NCBI GenBank assembly: GCA_947460175.1
Contig: CANHGW010000001.1
Location: forward strand, 1 to 64,000
Source of the DNA: Bacteroidota bacterium
GTDB lineage: Bacteria; Bacteroidota; Bacteroidia; Chitinophagales; Chitinophagaceae
Length of the DNA stretch: 64,000 nucleotides
Direction of reading: 5' to 3'
Shown here: one piece after another, positions 26,434-34,620 of the stretch
Numbering within the stretch: position 1 is the stretch's first letter
How the letters are laid out: every line of letters starts with the position of its first letter
Translations under genes and position numbers: made by a program
Notes under the pieces: model-generated
Database searches by the model: none
What the model saw: the letters and a program-made list of their open reading frames with translations, nothing else
What the model was told of the DNA's origin: nothing

Positions 26434-27318
26434 TTAATTTAGTATCCATTCACATTTAATTTCGTTAATTACTCTACCAGGATTTTTACCCGATATATAA
26501 TCTTGTAAAGCTTTATTGCTATTATCAATTGCAATACATTTATAATTTACTTGAAGACCATTCTCATTGTACTCATAAATATCAATAAATATTGAATTCG
26601 TCCTATCGCCTAAATCTTGTTTTATCACTCTAGCTATTTTATTATCTTTATAGTCATATGTAATTCTTTCAGATATTCCTTGCTTGTCTATAATTTCTAC
26701 TTGACAAATTCGATTACTAATATCTCTTTTGAAAATTTTTGTTTTTTGAGTATTGCCATTTATATTTATATCAACAGTATCATTCCTGTACTTATGAGTT
26801 TCATATTCTGGTTTATTGTCAAAATACTCAAAGATTGAATCATAGTAAACCCTACCAATTTTATTCTCTACTTTATACTTTTCCAAGAAGTAAAATGAGT
26901 CTCTTTTTATATGATGCTCATTAGCTAGCCAATATTCTTCCGAAGATTTTCTTTCATTGAAACCAGCAATAATATTTGATATTCCATAATCATCAAATCT
27001 CTTAAAATTTACCATAATGCCGTTCGTATCAAAAGTACAAGTTTCGTCCTTTATCCATTCTTCCTTGATTGATAATAGTAAAATTTTCGTTTTAATTCTA
27101 TAAGTAATTAGCTGTTTAATTTTATATTTTCTTATAATTTGACTATCAATTCCATTTGGATTTATTCCACCAGTTGAAATGGCAACAATGGGTAGGAAGT
27201 TAATTCTAATGATCTCAAAATCAGGTTTTTCTTTTCTAGTATTTAACACACTATTATTACAATTCGTAAAAAACGCAACTATTGCTAATGTACTGATAAT
27301 ATATATATAGGTCTTCAT
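26434..27318 (-). CDS. Putative lipoprotein, unknown function
   Basis: 294 residues. The N-terminus MKTYIYIISTLAIVAFFTNC has the length and hydrophobicity of a lipoprotein signal with the cysteine at position 20, although the lipobox (FFTNC) is loose. The body is beta-rich with repeated turn motifs such as RITYDYKDNKIARV and IFIDIYEYNENGLQVNY, similar to RHS/YD-like strand pairs. I do not recognise a family. It has an AT-rich, isolated setting at the edge of the accessory region. Confidence 0.55.
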   Translation of the reverse strand: MKTYIYIISTLAIVAFFTNCNNSVLNTRKEKPDFEIIRINFLPIVAISTGGINPNGIDSQIIRKYKIKQLITYRIKTKILLLSIKEEWIKDETCTFDTNGIMVNFKRFDDYGISNIIAGFNERKSSEEYWLANEHHIKRDSFYFLEKYKVENKIGRVYYDSIFEYFDNKPEYETHKYRNDTVDININGNTQKTKIFKRDISNRICQVEIIDKQGISERITYDYKDNKIARVIKQDLGDRTNSIFIDIYEYNENGLQVNYKCIAIDNSNKALQDYISGKNPGRVINEIKCEWILN

Positions 27319-27646
27319 TTTAGATGGATATGGTTTACTTGCTGCTTACTTACTTATAGTACCTACTTTTCTCCCATTACACACACACAGTAGGAAGCAA
27401 AGATCCTATAATAAATTGTTTATTGCATAAACAAATATAAAATGTATTTCCTACAATACATAATAAAAGCAATTCAAGTCAATATTAAATCCTTCAAACT
27501 GTATTACCTGTTTTCATAAATCTCGATCGTACATTCGAGGTCTAGGGCATAGATGAGTAAATAAATTTTTGTCGCTCAGCTATTTTACATCAATTATCCA
27601 TTAGAACTAATACCAAACAGTTTCTATCGGTGAAAGTCTCACACAC
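27319..27646. other. Intergenic region, nothing recognised
   Basis: 328 bp between the lipoprotein start and the stop of the 155-residue protein. Six-frame reading shows no convincing ORF. No long inverted repeat or terminator was seen. Confidence 0.6.
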
Positions 27647-28114
27647 TTACAACCTTCGTTTTACTTTTCCTTTTTTCGGCATCATTTTACTGAGTTCCCT
27701 TGCGGCTTCTTGCGCACCAAGTACATTTTGGAATGATGCTGCTTTGCAATGTTTATAAAAGTCGAGGGCAGCACGTGTGCTTTCTTGTTCCAAAGCAACT
27801 ACGGTGTTTTGCAAGGCATGCTGTACTTTGGTGAGTTGTACCAAGGCATCGCTCAGGTACTGATAATCTTGCACATCTTGCTCAAATGCAGCGAGATCAA
27901 AATAAGGGGGCAACAGGTGTGTATTTTGTGCCGCCAATACCTTAGCCGTTTGTACAAAGGTTTGTGCATTGCTACCCAAACGAAGGTGTTGTAGTTTTTC
28001 TTTTGTGGTTAGTTCTACCAAAAAATGCATCGTGGTTTCCAATGCGGCAATTTGATTGAGAAGGTCCTGACGCTGTACAGCATCCAAACCTATCGTTAGG
28101 TTAGCATAAGACAT
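27647..28114 (-). CDS. Uncharacterised all-helical protein, paralogue A
   Basis: 155 residues, no signal peptide, predicted almost entirely helical. It is related to the protein at 28588-29082: both open M-Y-NLT--LD, have a central LGS/SLGS, then N--LLP-(F/Y)--L-A---D---Y--L, and end with FY...AA..QNV-GA. The C-terminus is strongly basic (MMPKKGKVKRRL), which could contact nucleic acid. It resembles, from memory, an uncharacterised ~150-residue family found in several copies in Bacteroidota and other bacteria; no function is known to me. Codon choice is clearly GC-richer than in neighbouring genes. It is divergent from its paralogue across the palindromic array. Confidence 0.7.
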   Translation of the reverse strand: MSYANLTIGLDAVQRQDLLNQIAALETTMHFLVELTTKEKLQHLRLGSNAQTFVQTAKVLAAQNTHLLPPYFDLAAFEQDVQDYQYLSDALVQLTKVQHALQNTVVALEQESTRAALDFYKHCKAASFQNVLGAQEAARELSKMMPKKGKVKRRL

Positions 28115-28215
28115 AGTAGTAGATTATTTTTCAAATCAAAAATAAATAAAATCACATTTCAACAATCAAAAAAAGTTTTGTTTTGAAATAAGTACCAAAT
28201 CGCATGAACCAAAAA

Positions 28216-28452
28216 TAGACCTACTAGGTCTATTACATTGACCACCAAGGTCAATTACATTGACCCACTAGATCAATTACTTTGACCACACAGGTCAATT
28301 ACATTGGCCCCATAGGTCAATTACATTGACCACCTATGTCAATTACATTGACCACCAAGGTCAATTACATTGACCACATATGTCAATTGCATTAACCACA
28401 CAGGTCAATTACATTGACCACATAGGTCAATTGCATTGACCACCTCGGTCTA
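28216..28452. repeat. Array of eleven 22-bp palindromic repeats
   Basis: Eleven 17-bp inverted repeats TTGACC-N5-GGTCAA start at 28216, 28238, 28260, 28282, 28304, 28326, 28348, 28370, 28392, 28414 and 28436, always 22 bp apart, joined by TTACA or TTGCA linkers (one TTACT). The arms are conserved and the central five bases vary. The two outermost arms are TAGACC and GGTCTA, so the array ends are mirror images. The period is not a multiple of three and stops occur in each frame, so it is not coding. It lies 101 bp from the start of the left gene and 135 bp from the start of the right gene. The rest of the 473-bp intergenic region is AT-rich. Confidence 0.95.
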
Positions 28453-28587
28453 TTTTAGAACTTTTTTCCTTAAAAATTTCTTAAAACTGAGGCTTTCGAG
28501 GACTCATTTTTTTCGAGCAAAAAGCAAGCTGTGTAATTTTAGTCTATTAAAATGTCTTTATTTTTTCATCCTTAAAACAGCATAAAT

Positions 28588-29082
28588 ATGCCCTATCAAA
28601 ATTTAACGTCTACATTAGACACCACAGCAGTCACACCTATTATGACTAGCCTTGCTTCCTTGCAAACTACGCTTGCACCGCATAGCATCAACCTTACACC
28701 CGACGAAATAGCGGGTATGTTTAAAATGAGCATCAACCGCCAATCGCTCGGCAGTCGCTCTATCCAATTGGCCGAATCCAACGCCAATTTGTTGCCTGCT
28801 TTTCTGAGCCTCAGCGCAGCCAAGCAAGACTATGATCGCTACGTCAATCTCCTTACTATTGAGATGAAACTCAAAGCCTTGGTACAAGGTGTAGAACATG
28901 CACGCATGGCCTCAGGTAGCGAAGCCCTCTTATTTGCTCGCGGCTTTTATGCAGCACTCCAAGCAGCCACCCAACAAAATGTACCTGGCGCGGGCGCTAT
29001 GTTTGCCGAATTGCAACAGTATTTCGACTTACCTTCTCAGCCCGACGGTGGCGAAGTAACTCCTGCACCCGTTCAACCTTAA
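28588..29082 (+). CDS. Uncharacterised all-helical protein, paralogue B
   Basis: 164 residues, no signal peptide, predicted helical. It opens MPYQNLTSTLDTTAV and shares the family pattern with 27647-28114: QSLGSRS, ESNANLLPAFLSLSAAKQDYDRYVNL, EALLFARGFYAALQAATQQNVPGA. Its C-terminal tail differs, being acidic and proline-rich (DLPSQPDGGEVTPAPVQP) where the paralogue is basic. The gene is markedly GC-richer than its surroundings. The ATG at 28588 aligns with the start of the paralogue. A strong terminator follows. Function is unknown. Confidence 0.7.
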   Translation: MPYQNLTSTLDTTAVTPIMTSLASLQTTLAPHSINLTPDEIAGMFKMSINRQSLGSRSIQLAESNANLLPAFLSLSAAKQDYDRYVNLLTIEMKLKALVQGVEHARMASGSEALLFARGFYAALQAATQQNVPGAGAMFAELQQYFDLPSQPDGGEVTPAPVQP

Positions 29083-29117
29083 CACTGTGTAGGCCTTTAT
29101 TGGTTTTTTGTGTGAAT

Positions 29118-29142
29118 GCACCCCGTAATGGGGTGCTTTTTT
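29118..29142 (+). terminator. Rho-independent terminator
   Basis: A 7-bp perfect GC-rich stem, GCACCCC (29118-29124) with GGGGTGC (29130-29136), loop GTAAT, followed by six T. It ends paralogue B. Confidence 0.9.
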
Positions 29143-29180
29143 ATTTGGAATAGTCATAGAAATCGGGGATGAGGGAGCAA

Positions 29181-29217
29181 TTAACCGCAGAGATCGCAGA
29201 GTGTTCGCAGAGGAGAG
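29181..29217. repeat. Fragment of a dispersed repeat phrase
   Basis: The stretch contains accgcagagatcgcagag followed by ttcgcagagg. I recall this kind of phrase as a frequent dispersed intergenic repeat in Bacteroidota and other genomes. Only this one copy occurs in the window. It directly precedes the two-hairpin tandem. Confidence 0.35.
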
Positions 29218-29220
29218 TGA

Positions 29221-29410
29221 AAGCTTAGTAATACTATTATCATTATTGTTATAAAAGGCAAAGCCTTTTGAGAACATAGAAACTACGAAGGAAATATCCT
29301 TCGTAGAGAGGGTGTAAGCTTAGTAATACTATTTTCATTATTGTTATAAAAGGCAAAGCCTTTTGAGAACATAGGTACTACGAAGGAAATATCCTTCGTA
29401 GAGGAGAGTA
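29221..29410. repeat. Two-hairpin repeat element, tandem copies 2 and 3
   Basis: Two units of 95 bp (29221-29315 and 29316-29410) differ at only a few positions. Each contains AAAAGGC-AAA-GCCTTTT (29253-29269; 29348-29364), a gagaacatag linker, and a 10-bp stem CTACGAAGGA-AATA-TCCTTCGTAG (29283-29306; 29378-29401). A related element with different stems is at 26364-26412. The units fill most of the 380-bp gap between the paralogue B terminator and birA. Confidence 0.8.
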
Positions 29411-29462
29411 GCTAAATAGAAATACATTGCTCAGCTCCAAAAAAAAAATGAAGATACTTTCC

Positions 29463-30215
29463 CTACCCTATCACCTGCTCAATCTCTTTGTGTTTAAACT
29501 TTTTGGTTTTATTGCCTTGTGTTATTTCGAACATGCCCATCTCATCTACCCCATTCAAATAGCCTTTTTCCATTTCATAATTGCGTTTGAATACAATCTC
29601 GGTATGATACCCCATCAGTAATTGATTATAACTATTCAGCACTTCATTGTAATTGGCACTGAGTGATTTGTAGTAATTATTCAAGCTTTTGAGCAAGTTT
29701 TTCATTACCTGATTAATCTTTACTTTTTTTTCATTCTCCAATAATATGGATGTAGCACGATTTAAATCGGCAAATTGTGTTTGATTTACATTTAATCCTA
29801 TACCGATAATGGCATTGGTCCAGGTATTACCACGTATGTTGTTTTCGATCAAAATACCCGCTATTTTCTTATTCCCTGCATATATGTCATTTGGCCACTT
29901 AATACTGACATCCCTTAAATCGTACTTTGTCATAAGCATATCGGCTACCGAAAGGCAAGCTGCTGCATTCAAATAGAATTGATTCTCTATAGCAAAGTGT
30001 TGCGTATCTAGTATCACAGACAAAAGCAAGTTTTTACTTTCCTCGGCCTGCCATACATTTCCCAGCTGCCCTTTACCATGGGTTTGAAAATCGGCCCTTA
30101 TGGCCATCCCATGTTCTGCCATTCCTTCATTAATCAGTCTCATGGCATAGTTATTGGTACTGTCTATATCAGTTAATTCAATGATTACATCTCCTATGGG
30201 TGATATTTTCGGCAT
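29463..30215 (-). CDS. birA: Biotin--[acetyl-CoA-carboxylase] ligase
   Basis: A cytoplasmic enzyme that activates biotin as biotinyl-AMP and attaches it to the carrier domain of carboxylases. 250 residues: the catalytic and C-terminal domains only, without the N-terminal DNA-binding domain of E. coli BirA, so no repressor role is expected. Motifs are DSTNNYAMRL, the biotinyl-AMP loop HGKGQLGNVW (shifted from the usual GRGQ-GR-W), IKWPNDIYAGNKKIAGILIE, and IGIGLNVNQT. It is divergent from rsfS. Confidence 0.92.
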   Translation of the reverse strand: MPKISPIGDVIIELTDIDSTNNYAMRLINEGMAEHGMAIRADFQTHGKGQLGNVWQAEESKNLLLSVILDTQHFAIENQFYLNAAACLSVADMLMTKYDLRDVSIKWPNDIYAGNKKIAGILIENNIRGNTWTNAIIGIGLNVNQTQFADLNRATSILLENEKKVKINQVMKNLLKSLNNYYKSLSANYNEVLNSYNQLLMGYHTEIVFKRNYEMEKGYLNGVDEMGMFEITQGNKTKKFKHKEIEQVIG

Positions 30216-30283
30216 TCAGTACTTTTGTTTAGCTTTGTAAATTATTTAATTAACGCAACATAACAAAAAATTATTTTATATAC

Positions 30284-30688
30284 TTGAAAACAGTTACAGA
30301 CCCAACGCCCAAAAAACTACAGAGACTCACACTCAATAGTAAGCTTATCAAAACAATCATAGCGGCGATTCACGAAAAAAAAGGTGAAGAAATCATTTCA
30401 ATCAATCTTAAAAAAATACCTGAGGCTGTTGCCGACTTTTTTATTGTATGCGAAGGAAGTAATCCCAATCTGATAAAAGCTATAGCAGACAATATTGAAA
30501 AAATGGTACAGCAAGAATGTGGCGAAAAACCTTTCAAGTTTGAAGGAAAATCGGGCGAAAAATGGATTCTAGTCGATTATGTAAATGTAGTAGTACATTG
30601 CATGACTCCTGATGTGAGAGGCTTTTATGCCATCGAAGACCTATGGCATGATGCAGAACAAAAAGAACACAACGAACTTAAGAAATAA
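30284..30688 (+). CDS. rsfS: Ribosomal silencing factor RsfS
   Basis: 134 residues from a TTG at 30284; there is no ATG before residue ~70, so TTG is the likely start. The DUF143 core is clear: AAIHEKKGEEIISINLKKI, VADFFIVCEGSNPNLIKAIADNI, KPFKFEGKSGEKWILVDYVNVVVHCM and the terminal FYAIEDLWHDA. RsfS binds L14 of the large subunit and prevents subunit joining when nutrients are low. It heads a run with ftsH (21 bp on) and the LutC-like gene. Confidence 0.93.
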   Translation: MKTVTDPTPKKLQRLTLNSKLIKTIIAAIHEKKGEEIISINLKKIPEAVADFFIVCEGSNPNLIKAIADNIEKMVQQECGEKPFKFEGKSGEKWILVDYVNVVVHCMTPDVRGFYAIEDLWHDAEQKEHNELKK

Positions 30689-30709
30689 ATTACTTTGTAA
30701 TTACAAACA

Positions 30710-32767
30710 ATGGAAGAAAATAAAAAACATCCTATCAATACGGGCAATTCAAATCCCAATTCACCTCAGCGCAAAGGCCCTAAGTTCAATCTATATTGGA
30801 TTTATGGATTGTTTGCTGTGGGTTTACTTGTCATGAACTTTTGGGGCAAAGATTTTGCACAAAATACCAAAGAGGAATCTTTTCAAACGATCAATATAAA
30901 TTTTATTCAAAAGAAATTGGTTGATAGTATGGTTGTATTCAACAAATCGGTCGAAGTATTTCTCAAAGCCGATAGTCTTCGCAAACCTGAATATGCTGCC
31001 TTATTAAAGGAATTAAAAGGAAAAGAAAAAGGACCACATTACTCATTTAGCATTGGTAATTATGAGCAGTTTCGCGATGATATGACAGAAGCTCAAAAGG
31101 ATTTCTCTATCAACGACAAAGTGCAAATCACCTATGCCGAAGATGCTAAAAGTGGATGGCTTGGCTTTTTGTTACAAATCATATTACCTATTGTAATCAT
31201 GGTAGGACTATGGATACTCATCATGCGTAAAATGGGCGGTGGTGCCAATGGTGGTGGTGCTGGAGGTATATTCAGCATCGGAAAATCCAAGGCTCAGTTA
31301 TTTGAAAAAGGGACAAAAGTGAATATCACATTCAATGATGTAGCTGGTCTTGATGAAGCCAAAGTAGAAGTAATGGAAGTAGTTGACTTTTTGAAAAATC
31401 CTAAAAAATATACTGCACTTGGTGGTAAAATACCAAAAGGTTGTTTGCTAGTAGGCCCTCCAGGTACAGGTAAAACCTTGTTGGCAAAAGCCATGGCTGG
31501 TGAAGCACAAGTTCCTTTTTTTAGCATGAGTGGTTCCGATTTCGTAGAAATGTTTGTAGGTGTAGGTGCTAGTCGTGTTAGAGATCTTTTCAAACAGGCT
31601 CGTGAAAAATCTCCTTGTATTATTTTCATCGATGAGATAGATGCAATCGGACGAGCAAGAGGCAAAAATCAAATGATGACCAACGACGAACGTGAAAACA
31701 CATTGAACCAACTATTGGTAGAAATGGATGGCTTCGGCGGCGATAGTGGCATTATTGTATTAGCTGCTACGAATCGACCTGACGTATTGGATACAGCCTT
31801 ATTACGTCCAGGACGTTTTGATCGTCAAATATCAATCGACATTCCAGACCTTTCGGGTCGTGAAGATATATTCAAAGTACATTTGAAAAAATTAAAAACA
31901 TCTGCCGATTTAGACATTCATAAATTAGCCGCCCAGACACCAGGTTTTGCAGGTGCTGATATTGCCAATGTATGTAATGAAGCTGCCTTGATAGCTGCAC
32001 GTAAAGGTAAAACCGAAGTAAACATTGATGATTTCAATGATGCTGTAGATCGTATCATTGGTGGGCTTGAAAAACGAAGTAAAATTATTTCGCCCGACGA
32101 GAAAAAAGTAATTGCTTATCACGAAGCAGGCCATGCTGTATCTGGATGGTTCTTAGAATATGCTTACCCATTGGTAAAAGTTACCATTGTGCCACGTGGT
32201 GAAGCTGCATTGGGTTATGCTCAATACTTACCAAAAGAAAAATACTTGACCTTAAAAGAAGAATTAGAAGATCGTATGGCGATGGCATTGGGTGGTCGTG
32301 CAGTAGAGGAATTAGTGTTTGGTAAAATATCGACTGGTGCCTTATCCGATTTACAACAAGTGACTAAAATGGCTTACTCGATGGTAAGTGTATATGGCAT
32401 GAATGACAAATTGGGTAATATTTCGTTTTACGATCCACAAAGCGAAGGTTCATTTCAAAAACCTTACTCTGAAGAAACTGGTAGAATGATTGATGATGAA
32501 GTAAGACTATTATCTGAAAACGCTTACAATAGAGTCAAGAAATTATTAACCGAGCGCATGTCAGAGGTAAAAATGATTGCCGAGGCATTGCTTCAAAAAG
32601 AAGTTTTGTACAAAGATGATTTGGAGCGACTAATAGGCAAACGACCTTTTGAAGAACATTCAATCCACGATGAAGAAGTAACTAACATTGCGCCGGTATT
32701 ACCAGGTGATGCCGAAATTAAAACTGAAGAGGTACTACCTACCAACGAAACGACTGAATCTAACTAA
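30710..32767 (+). CDS. ftsH: ATP-dependent zinc metalloprotease FtsH
   Basis: A membrane-bound AAA+ protease that extracts and degrades membrane and short-lived cytoplasmic proteins. 685 residues. The order is: a transmembrane helix (~24-42, [18 protein letters not shown]), a periplasmic domain, a second helix (~153-172, [17 protein letters not shown]), the AAA module (Walker A GPPGTGKT ~248, Walker [15 protein letters not shown] arginines in LRPGRFDRQ ~365), and the peptidase with the zinc motif HEAGH at ~470. The acidic tail beyond ~660 is typical for Bacteroidota. It follows rsfS by 21 bp and precedes the LUD gene by 11 bp. Confidence 0.98.
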   Translation: MEENKKHPINTGNSNPNSPQRKGPKFNLYWIYGLFAVGLLVMNFWGKDFAQNTKEESFQTININFIQKKLVDSMVVFNKSVEVFLKADSLRKPEYAALLKELKGKEKGPHYSFSIGNYEQFRDDMTEAQKDFSINDKVQITYAEDAKSGWLGFLLQIILPIVIMVGLWILIMRKMGGGANGGGAGGIFSIGKSKAQLFEKGTKVNITFNDVAGLDEAKVEVMEVVDFLKNPKKYTALGGKIPKGCLLVGPPGTGKTLLAKAMAGEAQVPFFSMSGSDFVEMFVGVGASRVRDLFKQAREKSPCIIFIDEIDAIGRARGKNQMMTNDERENTLNQLLVEMDGFGGDSGIIVLAATNRPDVLDTALLRPGRFDRQISIDIPDLSGREDIFKVHLKKLKTSADLDIHKLAAQTPGFAGADIANVCNEAALIAARKGKTEVNIDDFNDAVDRIIGGLEKRSKIISPDEKKVIAYHEAGHAVSGWFLEYAYPLVKVTIVPRGEAALGYAQYLPKEKYLTLKEELEDRMAMALGGRAVEELVFGKISTGALSDLQQVTKMAYSMVSVYGMNDKLGNISFYDPQSEGSFQKPYSEETGRMIDDEVRLLSENAYNRVKKLLTERMSEVKMIAEALLQKEVLYKDDLERLIGKRPFEEHSIHDEEVTNIAPVLPGDAEIKTEEVLPTNETTESN

Positions 32768-32778
32768 ATGCATGTAAC

Positions 32779-33429
32779 ATGTCTGGACAATCGCGCGAAA
32801 CTATATTAAATACGATACGCAAAGCATTGAGTGAAAACGCTGTTCCGATGCCTTTTCCTGAATCTGAAAAAGTGCATGATTTTTTTGCAAAAACTGAATT
32901 GAGTTTAGAAGAAAAATTTGCAGAAGAATTTACTAAACTTGGTGGAAAGTTTGTATACTGTAGCGATGAGGCCGATATGATTCAACAACTCGAAGCATTG
33001 GCCGATACCATGAAGTGGAATACGATTCATACACGTGATCAATTTTTATTAAATTTATTTAAAGAAAATAATATTGAATTCATTCAACCTGCTGGTGATA
33101 TGCATGACCTTGAAGTCGGCCTTTCATTGTGCGAATGTTTGATAGCTCGTACAGGCAGTGCAATTATGAGTTCTGGACAAGATTATGGGCGATCATTGCC
33201 TGTATACTCTCCTATTCATATTACGATTGCCTTTACCAATCAATTGGTATGGGACATCAGCAATGCAGTTTCATTACTAAAAGAAAAATACAATAATCAA
33301 TTACCTTCTATGATGAGTTTGACCACTGGTCCTAGTCGTACAGCTGATATAGAAAAAACACTGGTGGTAGGCGTACATGGACCGAAGGAAGTGTATATAT
33401 TTTTGATTGATAAACATTGGAAAAAGTAA
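32779..33429 (+). CDS. LUD-domain (LutC/YkgG-like) protein
   Basis: 216 residues, cytoplasmic. The LUD fold is visible from LSLCECLIARTGSAIMSSGQDYGRSLPVYSPIHITIAF to the terminal GPSRTADIEKTLVVGVHGPKEVYIFLID, the diagnostic end motif. The N-terminal helix (TILNTIRKALSEN) matches LutC. In Bacillus, LutABC oxidises lactate, but lutA and lutB are absent here and the gene follows ftsH by 11 bp, so the role is open. A strong terminator follows. Confidence 0.85.
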   Translation: MSGQSRETILNTIRKALSENAVPMPFPESEKVHDFFAKTELSLEEKFAEEFTKLGGKFVYCSDEADMIQQLEALADTMKWNTIHTRDQFLLNLFKENNIEFIQPAGDMHDLEVGLSLCECLIARTGSAIMSSGQDYGRSLPVYSPIHITIAFTNQLVWDISNAVSLLKEKYNNQLPSMMSLTTGPSRTADIEKTLVVGVHGPKEVYIFLIDKHWKK

Positions 33430-33450
33430 AAACGAATTGAAAATAAAAAC

Positions 33451-33482
33451 AACGCCCGAACAGATTGTTCGGGCGTTTTAAC
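33451..33482. terminator. Rho-independent terminator, probably bidirectional
   Basis: An 11-bp perfect stem, AACGCCCGAAC (33451-33461) with GTTCGGGCGTT (33467-33477), loop AGATT. T residues follow on the plus strand and A-rich sequence precedes it, so it can serve the converging LUD and leucine dehydrogenase genes. Confidence 0.88.
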
Positions 33483-33499
33483 TTGTCAAATTGCTTTAA

Positions 33500-34570
33500 T
33501 TACAATCTCGATTTCACATTTGCAATATCATCAATTCGTTTTTGAGCAATTTTCATTGCTGCTTCTTGTGTTGTAATATTATCTGTTTCAGACAAGGTGA
33601 AAATATCTAAAATGCGTTGATAAATTTTCTCTACATCCTTGGTTACTTTCTCACGATTATATGAACCATCAGCTTCTGCAGCTACATTTATTAGCCCTCC
33701 TGCATTGATTAAAAAATCAGGCGCATAGATAATTCCTTTTTCAATTAATTGACGACCATGTTCTTTTTCAACTGCCAATTGATTATTGGCAGCGCCAGCA
33801 ATGATAGGGCATTTCAACATTGGAATCGTATCCGAATTGACGGTTGCTCCCAATGCACATGGCGCATATATATCTAACTCCATATCTAACATTTTCGAAG
33901 GTTCTACATATTCTGCTTTGTACTTATCGACTGTTTCTTTGATACGAGCTTCATTAATATCCGTGATATATACCTTGGCTCCTGCTTCGATTAAATGTCC
34001 TACTAAATATTGACCTACATGACCTACGCCTTGTACCATCACTTTTTTTCCGGCTAGACTATCATTCCCCCAATGCTTCTTGGCACATGCTTTCATACCT
34101 ACAAATACACCATACGCTGTAAAAGGAGAAGGATCTCCACTTCCTCCCATATATTCTGGAATACCAGTAACATGTTTTGTTTCCAAGTGAATGAATTCCA
34201 TATCACTCGCAGAAGTATTCACATCTTCGGCTGTAATATATTTACCATTGAGCGAGTTTACAAATTTGCCATATCGTCGCCACAATGCTTCGCTTTTTAA
34301 AGCAGGATCTCCAATAATAACCGCTTTACCACCTCCAAGATTTAATCCTGAGATAGCCGCTTTGTAGGACATACCACGTGATAAGCGCAATGCATCTACT
34401 ACAGCATCATCATCTGATGCATAATTCCACATACGAGTTCCACCAAGGGCTGGCCCAAGTGTTGTATTATGAATAGCAATTATTGCTTTTAAATTTGATT
34501 TTGGATCATGACAAAACACGACTTGCTCGTGTTCCATCTCTTTCATAAGTTCGAATACTTTGTTTGACAT
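33500..34570 (-). CDS. Glu/Leu/Phe/Val dehydrogenase, leucine dehydrogenase type
   Basis: An NAD-dependent amino-acid dehydrogenase, reversible between branched-chain amino acids and their keto acids with ammonia. 356 residues, matching leucine dehydrogenases. The substrate-binding segment has GPALGGTRMW, the catalytic lysines are in MSYKAA (Lys70) and NLGGGKAVI (Lys82), and the NAD domain begins KVMVQGVGHVGQYL. The end segment APDFLINAGGLINVA is characteristic. Leucine versus phenylalanine or valine preference is inferred from size. The gene is single. Confidence 0.9.
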   Translation of the reverse strand: MSNKVFELMKEMEHEQVVFCHDPKSNLKAIIAIHNTTLGPALGGTRMWNYASDDDAVVDALRLSRGMSYKAAISGLNLGGGKAVIIGDPALKSEALWRRYGKFVNSLNGKYITAEDVNTSASDMEFIHLETKHVTGIPEYMGGSGDPSPFTAYGVFVGMKACAKKHWGNDSLAGKKVMVQGVGHVGQYLVGHLIEAGAKVYITDINEARIKETVDKYKAEYVEPSKMLDMELDIYAPCALGATVNSDTIPMLKCPIIAGAANNQLAVEKEHGRQLIEKGIIYAPDFLINAGGLINVAAEADGSYNREKVTKDVEKIYQRILDIFTLSETDNITTQEAAMKIAQKRIDDIANVKSRL

Positions 34571-34620
34571 TGTTTTTTATTTATAATTTGGACTAAATGT
34601 TTTTTTAAGTGTGAGGCTCA

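Noticed and set aside
28216-28452. CRISPR array
   Set aside because: Spacing is only 22 bp with 5-bp centres, far too short for CRISPR spacers, and there are no cas genes.
28216-28452. Replication origin or plasmid iterons
   Set aside because: No replication initiator or partition gene is adjacent; the repeats are palindromic and the neighbours are an unknown paralogue pair. Kept as one hypothesis under findings only.
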